This document shows positions 1-7,305 of a stretch of 39,640 nucleotides of DNA, in pieces (the first letter of the stretch is position 1; each line of letters opens with the position of its first letter). Under the pieces are notes generated by a model. The model was not told the DNA's origin. It did not search any database and was given only the letters and a program-made list of their open reading frames with translations. The DNA comes from Campylobacteraceae bacterium. Lineage in GTDB: Bacteria > Campylobacterota > Campylobacteria > Campylobacterales > Sulfurovaceae. Both the position numbers and the translations under genes were made by a program. The stretch is from contig JALUMR010000050.1 in the NCBI GenBank assembly GCA_027055805.1, forward strand, positions 1 through 39,640, in the 5' to 3' direction.

Positions 1-326
1 ACACCGTCAATATTGTAAGCTAAAACAATTGAACCTACAACAGCAGGGAACATATAAAGTTTTTTCTTTTTAAGAGTTTTTGGCTTAAGAGGTTTATCTG
101 AACCTGCAAAGTTTACCATTCTTTTTGTAATAGACTTAATTCCATCACCTGAACCCGTTGGTGTATAGTTCACTTGGTTTTTTGTTGCATTAAAGTAATC
201 TGCTGTCCACGCTTTATAAACAGGACCAGGGAAAGATGCACCTCTACCTTTTAGTTCATCTGCATTGGCTGAAGAGATAGCAAGAGTTGCTATAAGCGTT
301 GTTGTTAAAAGTTTTGAAAATGTCAT
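1..326 (-). CDS. pstS: Phosphate ABC transporter substrate-binding protein PstS (3' part missing)
   Basis: This gene is absent from the ORF track because it runs off the window edge; 108 codons from the N-terminus are visible. The start is ATG at 326-324, preceded on the minus strand by an AAGGAAGT ribosome site. The first 21 or so residues form a Sec signal peptide (MTFSKLLTTTLIATLAISSA then NA-DE). The mature start GRGASFPGPVYKAW and the later NYTPTGSGDGIKS and FAGSDKPLK segments match the phosphate-binding loops of PstS, the periplasmic component that hands phosphate to PstCAB. It lies downstream of phoB on the same strand and has its own Pho box and TATAAT, so phosphate starvation should induce it. 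The pstCAB genes would lie beyond position 1, outside the window. A generic PstS-like sulfate or molybdate binder is less likely, given the TGSGDG loop and the Pho context. Confidence 0.9.
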   Translation of the reverse strand, partial: MTFSKLLTTTLIATLAISSANADELKGRGASFPGPVYKAWTADYFNATKNQVNYTPTGSGDGIKSITKRMVNFAGSDKPLKPKTLKKKKLYMFPAVVGSIVLAYNIDG

Positions 327-356
327 TTTGACTTCCTTTTGTTTTTGATATAAGAG

Positions 357-390
357 ATTATAAAACAAGTTGGTAACAGAATGATAACAG
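357..390 (-). promoter_or_regulatory. Pho box and -10 of pstS promoter
   Basis: On the minus strand the sequence reads CTGTTAT-CATT-CTGTTAC (390-373), two 7-base direct repeats separated by 4 bases. This is the PhoB-box layout known from Escherichia coli (CTGTCAT-N4-CTGTCAT). Exactly 10 bases later comes TATAAT (362-357), the spacing typical of PhoB-activated promoters that lack a -35. Predicted transcription start is about 350. Assignment to PhoB is inference from sequence and context. Confidence 0.8.
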
Positions 391-403
391 CTACTAAACC
401 AAG

Positions 404-1087
404 TCAGACCAATTTATAGCCCACTCCCCATATAGGAACAAAGTACTCTTTTTCTCCTGTTGGATCTATTTTCTTTTTGAGTCGGTTTATGGTAACGTTG
501 ATGGTTTTGTCATGAAAGTTCATATTGTCATCTCCCCATACTTCATCTCTTAAAAAATCTCTATTTAATGTAATGTTTGGGTTTTTAACAAAAGTGTGTA
601 GTAGTTTAAACTCTAAATTGGTAAGTTCTATGCGTTCATGGTCTATGGTGAGCGTATGATTTTCAATGTTTAGGGTTAAGTCTTTGTATTTGATTTTATC
701 ATTTGAGGTTGCACCTGAACGACGAAGTAGGGCTTGAACACGTAAAATCAACTCTTTTGGTTTGAAGGGTTTTGTGATGTAGTCGTCGCCACCTCTTTCA
801 AAACCCTCTTCGATGTCTATATCTTTGTCTCTAGCTGTTAGAAAAATAACGGGAATGTTATATCCATACTTGCGAAGGTTGGCTATAAACTCACTCCCCT
901 CGCAACCAGGTAAGTTACGGTCAACTATCATCAGTGCTGGGTTCTCTTCTTCTAAGAACTGTTCTACCTTGTCTGTGGAAAGAAAGCCCATGGTCTCATA
1001 ACCTGCTTTTTGAAGGTGATATTCAAGAAGTTCTAAAATATCTTCTTCATCTTCGATAATAACTATTTCTAAGGATTCTGTTTTCAT
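404..1087 (-). CDS. phoB: PhoB-type response regulator (OmpR family)
   Basis: This is a two-component transcription factor for the phosphate regulon. I chose the ATG at 1087 (227 residues) over the 252-residue ORF: the extra N-terminus is unlike the family, overlaps an inverted repeat and has no ribosome site. The receiver domain spans about residues 7-122, with acidic pocket E12/D13, phospho-acceptor D56 (IVDRNLPG), T84 (FLTARD) and K106 (TKPFKP). A winged-helix DNA-binding domain follows (about 130-227), ending in NVTINRLKKKI and WGVGYKLV. Neighbours are a Pho-boxed porin upstream and pstS downstream on the same strand. Its own promoter also carries a Pho-box-like element, suggesting autoregulation. 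The predicted start site lies 1 nt before the ATG (see findings). No PhoR sensor kinase is in the window. Another OmpR-family regulator is possible, but context strongly favours PhoB. Confidence 0.85.
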   Translation of the reverse strand: MKTESLEIVIIEDEEDILELLEYHLQKAGYETMGFLSTDKVEQFLEEENPALMIVDRNLPGCEGSEFIANLRKYGYNIPVIFLTARDKDIDIEEGFERGGDDYITKPFKPKELILRVQALLRRSGATSNDKIKYKDLTLNIENHTLTIDHERIELTNLEFKLLHTFVKNPNITLNRDFLRDEVWGDDNMNFHDKTINVTINRLKKKIDPTGEKEYFVPIWGVGYKLV

Positions 1088-1094
1088 GTTAAAG

Positions 1095-1128
1095 AGTCTA
1101 CTCCTAAAGGGTAACGAAATGATAACAT
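1095..1128 (-). promoter_or_regulatory. Pho-box-like element and -10 of phoB promoter
   Basis: The minus strand reads ATGTTAT-CATT-TCGTTAC (1128-1111), then 10 bases, then TAGACT (1100-1095). Geometry and the CATT spacer are the same as at the pstS and porin promoters, but the second half-site is weaker. The AGGAG that could serve phoB lies inside the box-to-10 gap, so it would not be in a transcript made from this promoter. Confidence 0.65.
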
Positions 1129-1150
1129 TTTGATTTGCTGATTTGTTTGA

Positions 1151-1185
1151 ATTACCCATCAAAAGGAGAACTAAAGATGGGTAGT
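1151..1185. repeat. Inverted repeat between porin and phoB
   Basis: TACCCATC (1153-1160) and GATGGGTA (1176-1183) are perfectly complementary. The stem extends by a G-T and an A-T pair to 10 bp, with a 15-base loop. On the plus strand a T run follows, but no plus-strand gene lies upstream. On the minus strand it follows the porin stop codon, where it could protect or end the porin mRNA, although no U tract follows in that direction. Function is uncertain. Confidence 0.5.
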
Positions 1186-1242
1186 TTTTTAAGAAGAGGT
1201 ATTTTTTTAGCTGCTTGTTTGCAGCTATTTAATAAAAGTTGA

Positions 1243-2262
1243 CTACCACTCTACAGCAGCAGTTAACATGATTTTATCATTACTATTATCACCTACTTTA
1301 GTACCATCTTCTTTGATGTAGTTGGCGATAAACTCAACATTTTTATTGTACTCATATGCTACACCTGCAAGAGTTCTTTTTTTGTCGCCTGTATTGTCAT
1401 CCATGTCAAAGTAGTCATATCTACCAAGTAGATTTAATTTTGGAGCAACTCTGTACTCACCATTTACTGAGTAACCTTTTCCTTTTTTACTCGCAACAGC
1501 ATCTTGAACATCAATGTATTGAGCAGCAACTAGAAACTCAGGTTGGTTGTAAACAGCATGTGCACCCATCCAGTTTAAGTCTTGGTTTCCATGTTTGTTA
1601 CTTTTTTTGTTTTGTTGTCCAAAGAAAGAGACATTTGCATAAGTTAGTGACTTTTTAGCATGTTTTTTCCCTGTTCCAAGGATATGACCTGTAAGTCTCC
1701 ACTCACCACTAAGACCTTGTCCATCTTCTTCGTTGTGGTATCCCTCTCCATTGAAAACACCCAATTCACTTGAAAAGTAAGGCGTTTTTGTTTTAAAATT
1801 AACCCCTCTATCTGCAGAGTTAGTAATATCAGCTCCATTTTTAGCTTCAACTAAAGTTTTTGAAATTGAACGGTAGTTCCAACCATTATGCTCTTCGTAA
1901 TCAATCCAAGGTCTGTGTGCTTGTCCTATCTCTACACCTGTGTTTGGTAGAACATTGTCTAGGTAAAGGTAAGCATATTTAAGTCTTACTTTACTATCAC
2001 CTGCATCATCATGAGTATCAAGAGTAATTCTCATGTAATCTTTTGGATTCTCTTTAAAATAAGCTTTTACTTGTAAGTAGTTACGTCTTGTTTCAAACTT
2101 ATTAGTTTTATCCCCATTGTTATCTTTTGTGTTAACAAACCCTAAATAATGTGTTCCTGAAAATTTAAGTACAGGTGCTTTTGATTTAACCACACTCTCC
2201 CCAGCTGTTGCTATTGTTGTTACTGTAGCTATAGCGATAGCAGATAGTAAAATTTTTTTCAT
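1243..2262 (-). CDS. Phosphate-starvation outer-membrane porin, OprP/OprO-like
   Basis: The product is a 339-residue exported beta-barrel protein. The signal peptide is about residues 1-20 (MKKILLSAIAIATVTTIATA). The rest is alternating polar/aromatic strands with frequent Tyr and Gly, and it ends in VEW, the aromatic C-terminal residue used for outer-membrane insertion. Segments such as GVEIGQAHRPWIDYEEH and LLGRYDYFD fit the phosphate-selective porin O/P family, which is usually somewhat longer (about 400 residues in Pseudomonas). The start ATG has AGGAG seven bases upstream. A perfect-geometry Pho box precedes the gene, and phoB and pstS lie downstream on the same strand. Together these suggest anion or phosphate uptake across the outer membrane under phosphate limitation. 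Substrate selectivity is inferred from regulation, not from visible binding-site lysines. Confidence 0.75.
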   Translation of the reverse strand: MKKILLSAIAIATVTTIATAGESVVKSKAPVLKFSGTHYLGFVNTKDNNGDKTNKFETRRNYLQVKAYFKENPKDYMRITLDTHDDAGDSKVRLKYAYLYLDNVLPNTGVEIGQAHRPWIDYEEHNGWNYRSISKTLVEAKNGADITNSADRGVNFKTKTPYFSSELGVFNGEGYHNEEDGQGLSGEWRLTGHILGTGKKHAKKSLTYANVSFFGQQNKKSNKHGNQDLNWMGAHAVYNQPEFLVAAQYIDVQDAVASKKGKGYSVNGEYRVAPKLNLLGRYDYFDMDDNTGDKKRTLAGVAYEYNKNVEFIANYIKEDGTKVGDNSNDKIMLTAAVEW

Positions 2263-2707
2263 TGTATACTCCTAATGTAATTTTGATAAGTGAAGTATAA
2301 TGGAATATGGTTACAAAATGGTTACAGAGTGACTTTATTAGATATTATATTTCACAATTTAAGTTTTAATTTATTATAAATATATTAAAATTATAATATA
2401 AAAAAATAATTTATAATATTAGGAGGTTCAAGAAGTTACTAACAATAAGATTATACTTTGGAGGAAGTACAAAATATTAAAAAGGTCACAATAGCTTTAA
2501 ATAGCTAACGTTATAGATATATCTACACTTATCATAAAGATGTTAACAGGACGTAAAGTTTAACATCTATTTTATTCCCTACATCTTGATAGCTTACTTT
2601 ATAATAAAAATAAATATAATTTAATAGTAAAACTGCTTTTTAATTAAATAATGTTAAAATACAATATAAATAAAAAATAACATATTTAGTTATGTTAAGG
2701 AGTTATA
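2263..2707. other. AT-rich divergent intergenic region
   Basis: There are 445 bases between the porin (minus) and the secreted repeat protein (plus). The region holds the porin promoter at its left end. It also has a 9-bp inverted repeat, AGATGTTAA (2538-2546) against TTAACATCT (2560-2568), and a smaller AACATA/TATGTT pair just before the AAGGAG ribosome site of the 2708 gene. No credible ORF, tRNA or recognisable ncRNA is seen. The middle (2400-2530) has isolated AGGAGG-like strings without an ORF and may be decayed sequence. Confidence 0.5.
2294..2327 (-). promoter_or_regulatory. Pho box and -10 of porin promoter
   Basis: The minus strand reads CTGTAAC-CATT-TTGTAAC (2327-2310), 10 bases, then TATACT (2299-2294). 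The predicted start is near 2287, giving a short leader with AGGAGTATACA before the ATG at 2262. Same architecture as the pstS and phoB promoters. Confidence 0.8.
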
Positions 2708-3664
2708 ATGAAAATATTTAAGAAAAGCCTTTTGGCAATGATTCTATTTTCTTCTACTTTACTTTTTGCCACTGGTACAACGGACACAACAGGTGTGACC
2801 ATTACTACTGATGATAAAACAAATAACGAGTTGGTTAATTCGGTAGATGCTACTGACATAGTTGATTTGTCTGCAAGTACTACTAGTGGTCTTCATGTTT
2901 GTAATTTTAGAATTAAATCATTACCATCTCCTGAGTCAGGTGTACTTTATATGGCAGATGGTGTAACTAAAGTTGAAGTTAATCAAAACTTAACACGAGA
3001 TGAAACTGATGGCTTAAAGTTTGACCCAAAAGAGGGGTTTGTTGGAAATAGCAGTTTTACTTATACTGGAATAGATGTTAATGAGAATGAAGGAACTCTT
3101 GCAACAGTGACTTTACCAATAATTTCAGAAAATTCTGATAATAATGATACAACTGGTGGAGACGGTGGCAATGGTGGAAGCACATCTGTTATAACAGATG
3201 ATAAAGTAAATCCTAAGATGCTTAATACTTTACCTGCTGTAGATATACTAAATCTATCTGGAAAAGATGCAAATGGTGTGGCTGTAGACAATTTTATTAT
3301 TAAATCATTACCCGATGCTCAGTCTGGAGTGTTGTATATGGCAGATGCTACAACAGCTGTTACAGTTAATCAAAATTTAACACGAGATGAAGCAGATGGA
3401 TTAAAATTTGACCCAGCAGAGGGTTATGTTGGTGATGCTCAATTTAATTATGAAGCAGTAGATGTCAATGGTAACCTTGGAAATGCTGCTACCGTTACTA
3501 TTCCCGTTGTATCAACATTAACACCTGACAATAATGGCAGTGCTGAAGATTGTGTATGTGAAGATTATAATGAGAGTATTCCCGTTTTAAATAACTTCGG
3601 AATTTTATTGATGATGGTTATAACTTCATTATTTGGACTCTTCTTTGCAAGAAAAGAGATATAA
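2708..3664 (+). CDS. Secreted protein, two tandem Ig-like repeats, IPTL-CTERM-like tail
   Basis: The product is a 318-residue exported protein of unknown function. The signal peptide is residues 1-21 (KKSLLAMILFSSTLLFA). Two homologous units of about 100 residues follow (nt about 2801-3115 and 3188-3513). Each runs from a TDDK motif through FxIKSLP, SGVLYMAD, VNQNLTRDE and DGLKFDP to a beta-rich end, resembling bacterial Ig/cadherin-like repeats. A Gly/Asn/Asp-rich linker (GGDGGNGGS) separates them. The C-terminus is a Cys-containing acidic stretch, then IPVLNNFGILLMMV, a hydrophobic helix and the basic tail FARKEI. That layout is the one described for IPTL-CTERM sorting signals. AAGGAG lies 6 bases before the ATG. 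The gene is convergent with rnhB, with a 4-base gap and no visible terminator. Surface display is inferred; no binding partner is evident. Confidence 0.75.
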   Translation: MKIFKKSLLAMILFSSTLLFATGTTDTTGVTITTDDKTNNELVNSVDATDIVDLSASTTSGLHVCNFRIKSLPSPESGVLYMADGVTKVEVNQNLTRDETDGLKFDPKEGFVGNSSFTYTGIDVNENEGTLATVTLPIISENSDNNDTTGGDGGNGGSTSVITDDKVNPKMLNTLPAVDILNLSGKDANGVAVDNFIIKSLPDAQSGVLYMADATTAVTVNQNLTRDEADGLKFDPAEGYVGDAQFNYEAVDVNGNLGNAATVTIPVVSTLTPDNNGSAEDCVCEDYNESIPVLNNFGILLMMVITSLFGLFFARKEI

Positions 3665-3668
3665 TCAA

Positions 3669-4208
3669 CTACTCTAGCCCTTTTATTTTAAAAGAGCGAC
3701 GATGAATTTTACAGAAGCCATGTTTTTTTATGGCTTCTATATGGGCTTTGGTTCCATACCCCTTATGTTTTTCAAATCCATAATCTTTATAAATCTTTGA
3801 GGATTCTATAATGGCTCTATCATGGGTTACTTTTGCTAATATACTGGCTGCACTTACCTCTGGAATTTTTCCGTCTGCTTTTATCATGGTGTTAATACCC
3901 AAAACTCCAAAAGTTTGGTTTCCATCAAATAAGTATATATCTGCTTTTAGCTCTTTTTGAATGCTCTCTAATCCTTTGCCTAAGCAGTAACTTAAGCCAT
4001 TTTTGTCTATTTGTTGAGGAGAGAAGGAGATAATGTGATGAAGTGAATTTTCTATGATGAGAGGGTATAGCTCTTCTCGTTTTTTTTCACTTAGAACTTT
4101 GGAATCCATAAGTCCTGCTACCTTATTTGTCAATATAACTCCAGCCATAACCAAGTCACCTGCTAATGGACCACGTCCTGCTTCATCTATGCCACATAAG
4201 CTAGGCAT
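3669..4208 (-). CDS. rnhB: Ribonuclease HII
   Basis: RNase HII nicks RNA embedded in DNA (single ribonucleotides and primer remnants) in the cytoplasm. At 179 residues it is at the short end for the family. The catalytic DE pair is D8/E9 in CGIDEAGRGP. Other family blocks follow in order: DSKVLSEKKRE, YLFDGNQ, IKADGKIPEVSAASILAK and THDR. The start ATG overlaps the last 8 bases of recQ (ATGCCTAG) and has GAGGAG inside the recQ end, so the two genes are translationally coupled. The pairing of rnhB with recQ gives a small DNA-maintenance operon. Confidence 0.93.
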   Translation of the reverse strand: MPSLCGIDEAGRGPLAGDLVMAGVILTNKVAGLMDSKVLSEKKREELYPLIIENSLHHIISFSPQQIDKNGLSYCLGKGLESIQKELKADIYLFDGNQTFGVLGINTMIKADGKIPEVSAASILAKVTHDRAIIESSKIYKDYGFEKHKGYGTKAHIEAIKKHGFCKIHRRSFKIKGLE

Positions 4209-5991
4209 TGTTTATCTCCTCTATTAGCTCTAAAAATGCTTGACCGTAACGTTCAAATTTTACGGCACCTATTCCATGGACTTCTAGCATCTCTATTTTA
4301 TTACTTGGCATGATATTAGAAAGTTCTTTAAGTGTTTTATCAGAGAAGACAACATAAGGAGGAACTTTATTGGCTGTGGCAATCTCTTTACGTAAAGCAC
4401 GAAATTGGTCAAATATTTCAACTTCATAATCGTCAAAGTAGTCTACTTTTTTCTTGGTTTTAGCTTTTTTAACAGACATACGTTCTTCACGAATAGTCAC
4501 GTTCTCTTCACCTTTTAATATATTGGCACCTCTTTCTAAAATATGAAATACTTTATATTCTCCAATAGCTAGGGCATTTAACTCTAAAAGCTTATCGGCG
4601 ATACTTAGCCATTGGGGTTTAGAGTAGTGTTCACCTATGCCATAAACAGAAAGTCTATCATGACCATTTGTTAAAATACGTTGCTCTTTACTTCCACGTA
4701 ATACATCAACTACATATTGTATTCCAAAGGATTGTTTGGTTCTAAAAATAGCAGAGAGAAGTTTTCTAGCATCTTCGGTGATATCTATCTTATTTTTATG
4801 AGGGTTAATACAGTTGTCACATTGGTCTTGACATTCCTTTATGTTGTCATGAAAGTAGGCAGCTACTTGCTGATGTCGGCATGATTCTGAGTTGGCAAAT
4901 CGAGAGATGGTGTTGATTTTTTCAAATGCATTCTCTTTGTAGGGGCTGTCTGGTAAATCTTCTATAAAAGATTTTTGTTGCACAATATCGGCAGTAGAAA
5001 AAAGAAGTAGGGTAGTGGCATCAACCCCATCTCGTCCTGCTCTTCCTATCTCTTGGTAGTAGTTTTCTAAAGTTTTTGGGAGGTTCATATGTACCACAAA
5101 ACGAATGTTACTTTTATCAATTCCCATGCCAAAAGCGATGGTGGCTACGACAATGTTTATATTGTCTGATACAAAATCTGCAAACACTTCATTTTTGATA
5201 TTGGTTGGTAACCCTGCATGATAGGCAGCTGCTTTGTAGCCCTGTTTTTCTAAATATTTTGCTGTAGTCTCTGTCTGTTTACGTGAAAAGGCGTAAACAA
5301 TTCCTGCTACATCTCCTTGTTCTTTTAAAAATTCTAAGAGTTGTCTTCGTCCATCACTTTGACGGTGTTGGGTTGTTATGGTGAGGTTTTTTCTAAAGAG
5401 AGAACCTGTAATAACTTTTGGGTTTTGAAGTGAGAGGTTGTTGAGTATGTCATCACGAACCATGGGCGTAGCAGTGGCCGTAAAGGCTGCTATGGTCGAG
5501 CTAGGAAAAGAGATTTTAAGTTGTGAGAGCATTCTGTAATGCTCCCTAAACTCATGACCCCACTCACTTACACAGTGGGCTTCGTCAACCACAAAAAAGT
5601 TTATGTTTAAGTCCAGCAGAAAAGTTAAAAAATAGTCATTCATAAGCCGTTCGGGGGCAACATAGAGGAGTTTTATTTGGTTTGAACGCAGTTGCTGTTC
5701 TATGGCTTGACTCTCTTCGAGTGTCTGCATGGAGCTTAACATTGCTGCAGCTATACCGTTTTCTCTCAACGCTACCACTTGGTCATGCATGAGGGCAAGA
5801 AGAGGGGAGATAACGATGGTAACTCCAGACATAAGTAACGATGGCAGTTGATAACAGAGTGATTTACCTCCACCTGTGGGAAGAATCATTAGCAAATCTT
5901 GTTGATTTAAAATGGCATCAATGACCTCTTCTTGTTGCTCTCTAAATGTTTCGTGTCCAAAGTAGTGTTGTAGCGTTTCTATTTTATTCAT
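4201..5991 (-). CDS. recQ: ATP-dependent DNA helicase RecQ
   Basis: This is a 3'-5' superfamily-2 helicase for recombination and repair. At 596 residues it has the usual RecQ length. Walker A is LPTGGGKS with K43; motif II is DEAH at 136-139, followed by the RecQ aromatic loop CVSEWGHEF; TATATP is motif III. The second RecA lobe carries HAGL, MGIDKSNIRFVVH and QEIGRAGRDG. A zinc-binding segment (CRHQQVAAYF...CQDQCDNC), a winged-helix region and a C-terminal HRDC domain (about 515-590) complete the long form of the family. Upstream is an AT-rich divergent region shared with the ompA-like gene; downstream it overlaps rnhB by 8 bases. Confidence 0.95.
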   Translation of the reverse strand: MNKIETLQHYFGHETFREQQEEVIDAILNQQDLLMILPTGGGKSLCYQLPSLLMSGVTIVISPLLALMHDQVVALRENGIAAAMLSSMQTLEESQAIEQQLRSNQIKLLYVAPERLMNDYFLTFLLDLNINFFVVDEAHCVSEWGHEFREHYRMLSQLKISFPSSTIAAFTATATPMVRDDILNNLSLQNPKVITGSLFRKNLTITTQHRQSDGRRQLLEFLKEQGDVAGIVYAFSRKQTETTAKYLEKQGYKAAAYHAGLPTNIKNEVFADFVSDNINIVVATIAFGMGIDKSNIRFVVHMNLPKTLENYYQEIGRAGRDGVDATTLLLFSTADIVQQKSFIEDLPDSPYKENAFEKINTISRFANSESCRHQQVAAYFHDNIKECQDQCDNCINPHKNKIDITEDARKLLSAIFRTKQSFGIQYVVDVLRGSKEQRILTNGHDRLSVYGIGEHYSKPQWLSIADKLLELNALAIGEYKVFHILERGANILKGEENVTIREERMSVKKAKTKKKVDYFDDYEVEIFDQFRALRKEIATANKVPPYVVFSDKTLKELSNIMPSNKIEMLEVHGIGAVKFERYGQAFLELIEEINNA

Positions 5992-6121
5992 GTGTAATAG
6001 TATCTAAAGCCTACTTGAGAAAGTTGCTAATATGTCAAATTGTCATATTAATATAAAACAGATTGCCAATTGTTGCTGATTATAATAAATTGTGATAGAA
6101 AAACAGAAGAAAATATCAGTA

Positions 6122-6146
6122 ATTCTTAAATAACATATTTAAGAAT
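6122..6146. repeat. 11-bp perfect inverted repeat upstream of recQ and ompA-like gene
   Basis: ATTCTTAAATA (6122-6132) and TATTTAAGAAT (6136-6146) are exact complements around the 3-base loop ACA. The element sits in the 261-base divergent region between recQ and the ompA-like gene and is nearly all A/T. It could be an operator or simply a hairpin. No regulator is assignable. Confidence 0.5.
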
Positions 6147-6252
6147 AAATTTATCTAATAATGAAAAAAATATGAAAAATAGTATTTAAATAGTGAAACA
6201 ATCTGATACTATTTTGTTTAATATTAGGATATAGAATTTTAAGGAGAGCAAA

Positions 6253-7305
6253 ATGCAAAAATATATAGTTATCTATTTAATACTAATAAGCATGTTAGGT
6301 GCTACAAGCGTAGAGTCTCAAGTGGGTATAAATGTTGGTATGACATCCACTAAAAATAGCGAGGGTAGTCATTTTAATAATCCGACTATAGGTGTAACAT
6401 TGCAATATAATAATTATGTTGTAATGCCAAGGGTTGATTTGGAATATGTGAAGTTAAAAGATGAAAATGCAAACTCTTTTTTAAAAGGCTCTATAAATGG
6501 TCTGTATGAGTTTGAAAATAATAATAGAGTTGTTCCTTATGTTTTAGCTGGTGTAGGTTATGAAGATGTACAAGGTGGGCAGAAAAATGTTTTTGAAAGT
6601 CACCCTTTTCTTCAAGCTGGTGGAGGGCTAAGTATTGATTTACCAAATAAATATAAAGCAAATGTCGAGGGTCGATTTTTACAGATTTTAGGGGGAAATA
6701 AAGAGGGAAATGAAGCAATTCTTACAGCAGGGGTCTCTGTACCTTTAGGTTCTAAAGCTACTCATAAGAGAGTTGTTAGACCTCATCCTGCTGTTGTACA
6801 TGTATCATCTCCACGTATTGTATATATGCATGATAATGAGTGTAGTATAAAGACAGACCTTCCCGATTTAGATAGAGATGGCGTTGAAAATAGGATAGAC
6901 CAATGTCCTTCAACGCCATGTAATTTTACAGTTGATGATTATGGTTGTCCTATTAGAACTACTTTAAAAATTAATTTTGAAAGTAACTCGGCAGCAATTA
7001 CACGAGACTCTTTTTCAAAAGTTAAAAAATTTGCAAATTTTCTTCTAAAGAGTAAAGGTAGTTATGTAAAGATTTTTGGACATACTGATAGCTTAGGGTC
7101 TGTTAAGAAAAATTTAGATTTATCAAATAGACGAGCGTATGCTGTAAAGAGAGCCCTTATACTTAGAGGTATTAGTTCTTCACGACTTTATGCTGAAGGG
7201 AGAGGGGAGAGTATGCCTATTGCATCAAATGCAACAGCAGAGGGTAGAGCCATTAATCGTCGTATAGAAGCTGAGATAAGCTATCCAAGAGGTAGAAGAG
7301 AATGA
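6253..7305 (+). CDS. OmpA-family outer-membrane protein with TSP3 linker
   Basis: This 350-residue protein probably bridges the outer membrane and peptidoglycan. The signal peptide is about residues 1-17 (YIVIYLILISMLGA). An N-terminal beta-barrel (about 20-175) has alternating Tyr/Val/Gly strands typical of 8-stranded porin-like barrels. A Cys-containing calcium-type linker follows (LDRDGVENRIDQCPSTPC, about 210-230). The OmpA C-terminal domain (about 238-347) has FGHTDSLGS, LSNRRAYAV, GRGESMPI and AINRRIE; the Asp of HTD and the Arg of NRR are the residues that bind diaminopimelate in OmpA. The stop overlaps the start of the giant repeat lipoprotein (ATGA), so the two are made together. TAAGGAGAG precedes the ATG. 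Confidence 0.88.
   Translation: MQKYIVIYLILISMLGATSVESQVGINVGMTSTKNSEGSHFNNPTIGVTLQYNNYVVMPRVDLEYVKLKDENANSFLKGSINGLYEFENNNRVVPYVLAGVGYEDVQGGQKNVFESHPFLQAGGGLSIDLPNKYKANVEGRFLQILGGNKEGNEAILTAGVSVPLGSKATHKRVVRPHPAVVHVSSPRIVYMHDNECSIKTDLPDLDRDGVENRIDQCPSTPCNFTVDDYGCPIRTTLKINFESNSAAITRDSFSKVKKFANFLLKSKGSYVKIFGHTDSLGSVKKNLDLSNRRAYAVKRALILRGISSSRLYAEGRGESMPIASNATAEGRAINRRIEAEISYPRGRRE

Noticed and set aside
1088-1162. Upstream start giving a 252-residue PhoB
   Set aside because: The added 25 residues have no family similarity, no ribosome site, and overlap the inverted repeat and the Pho box.
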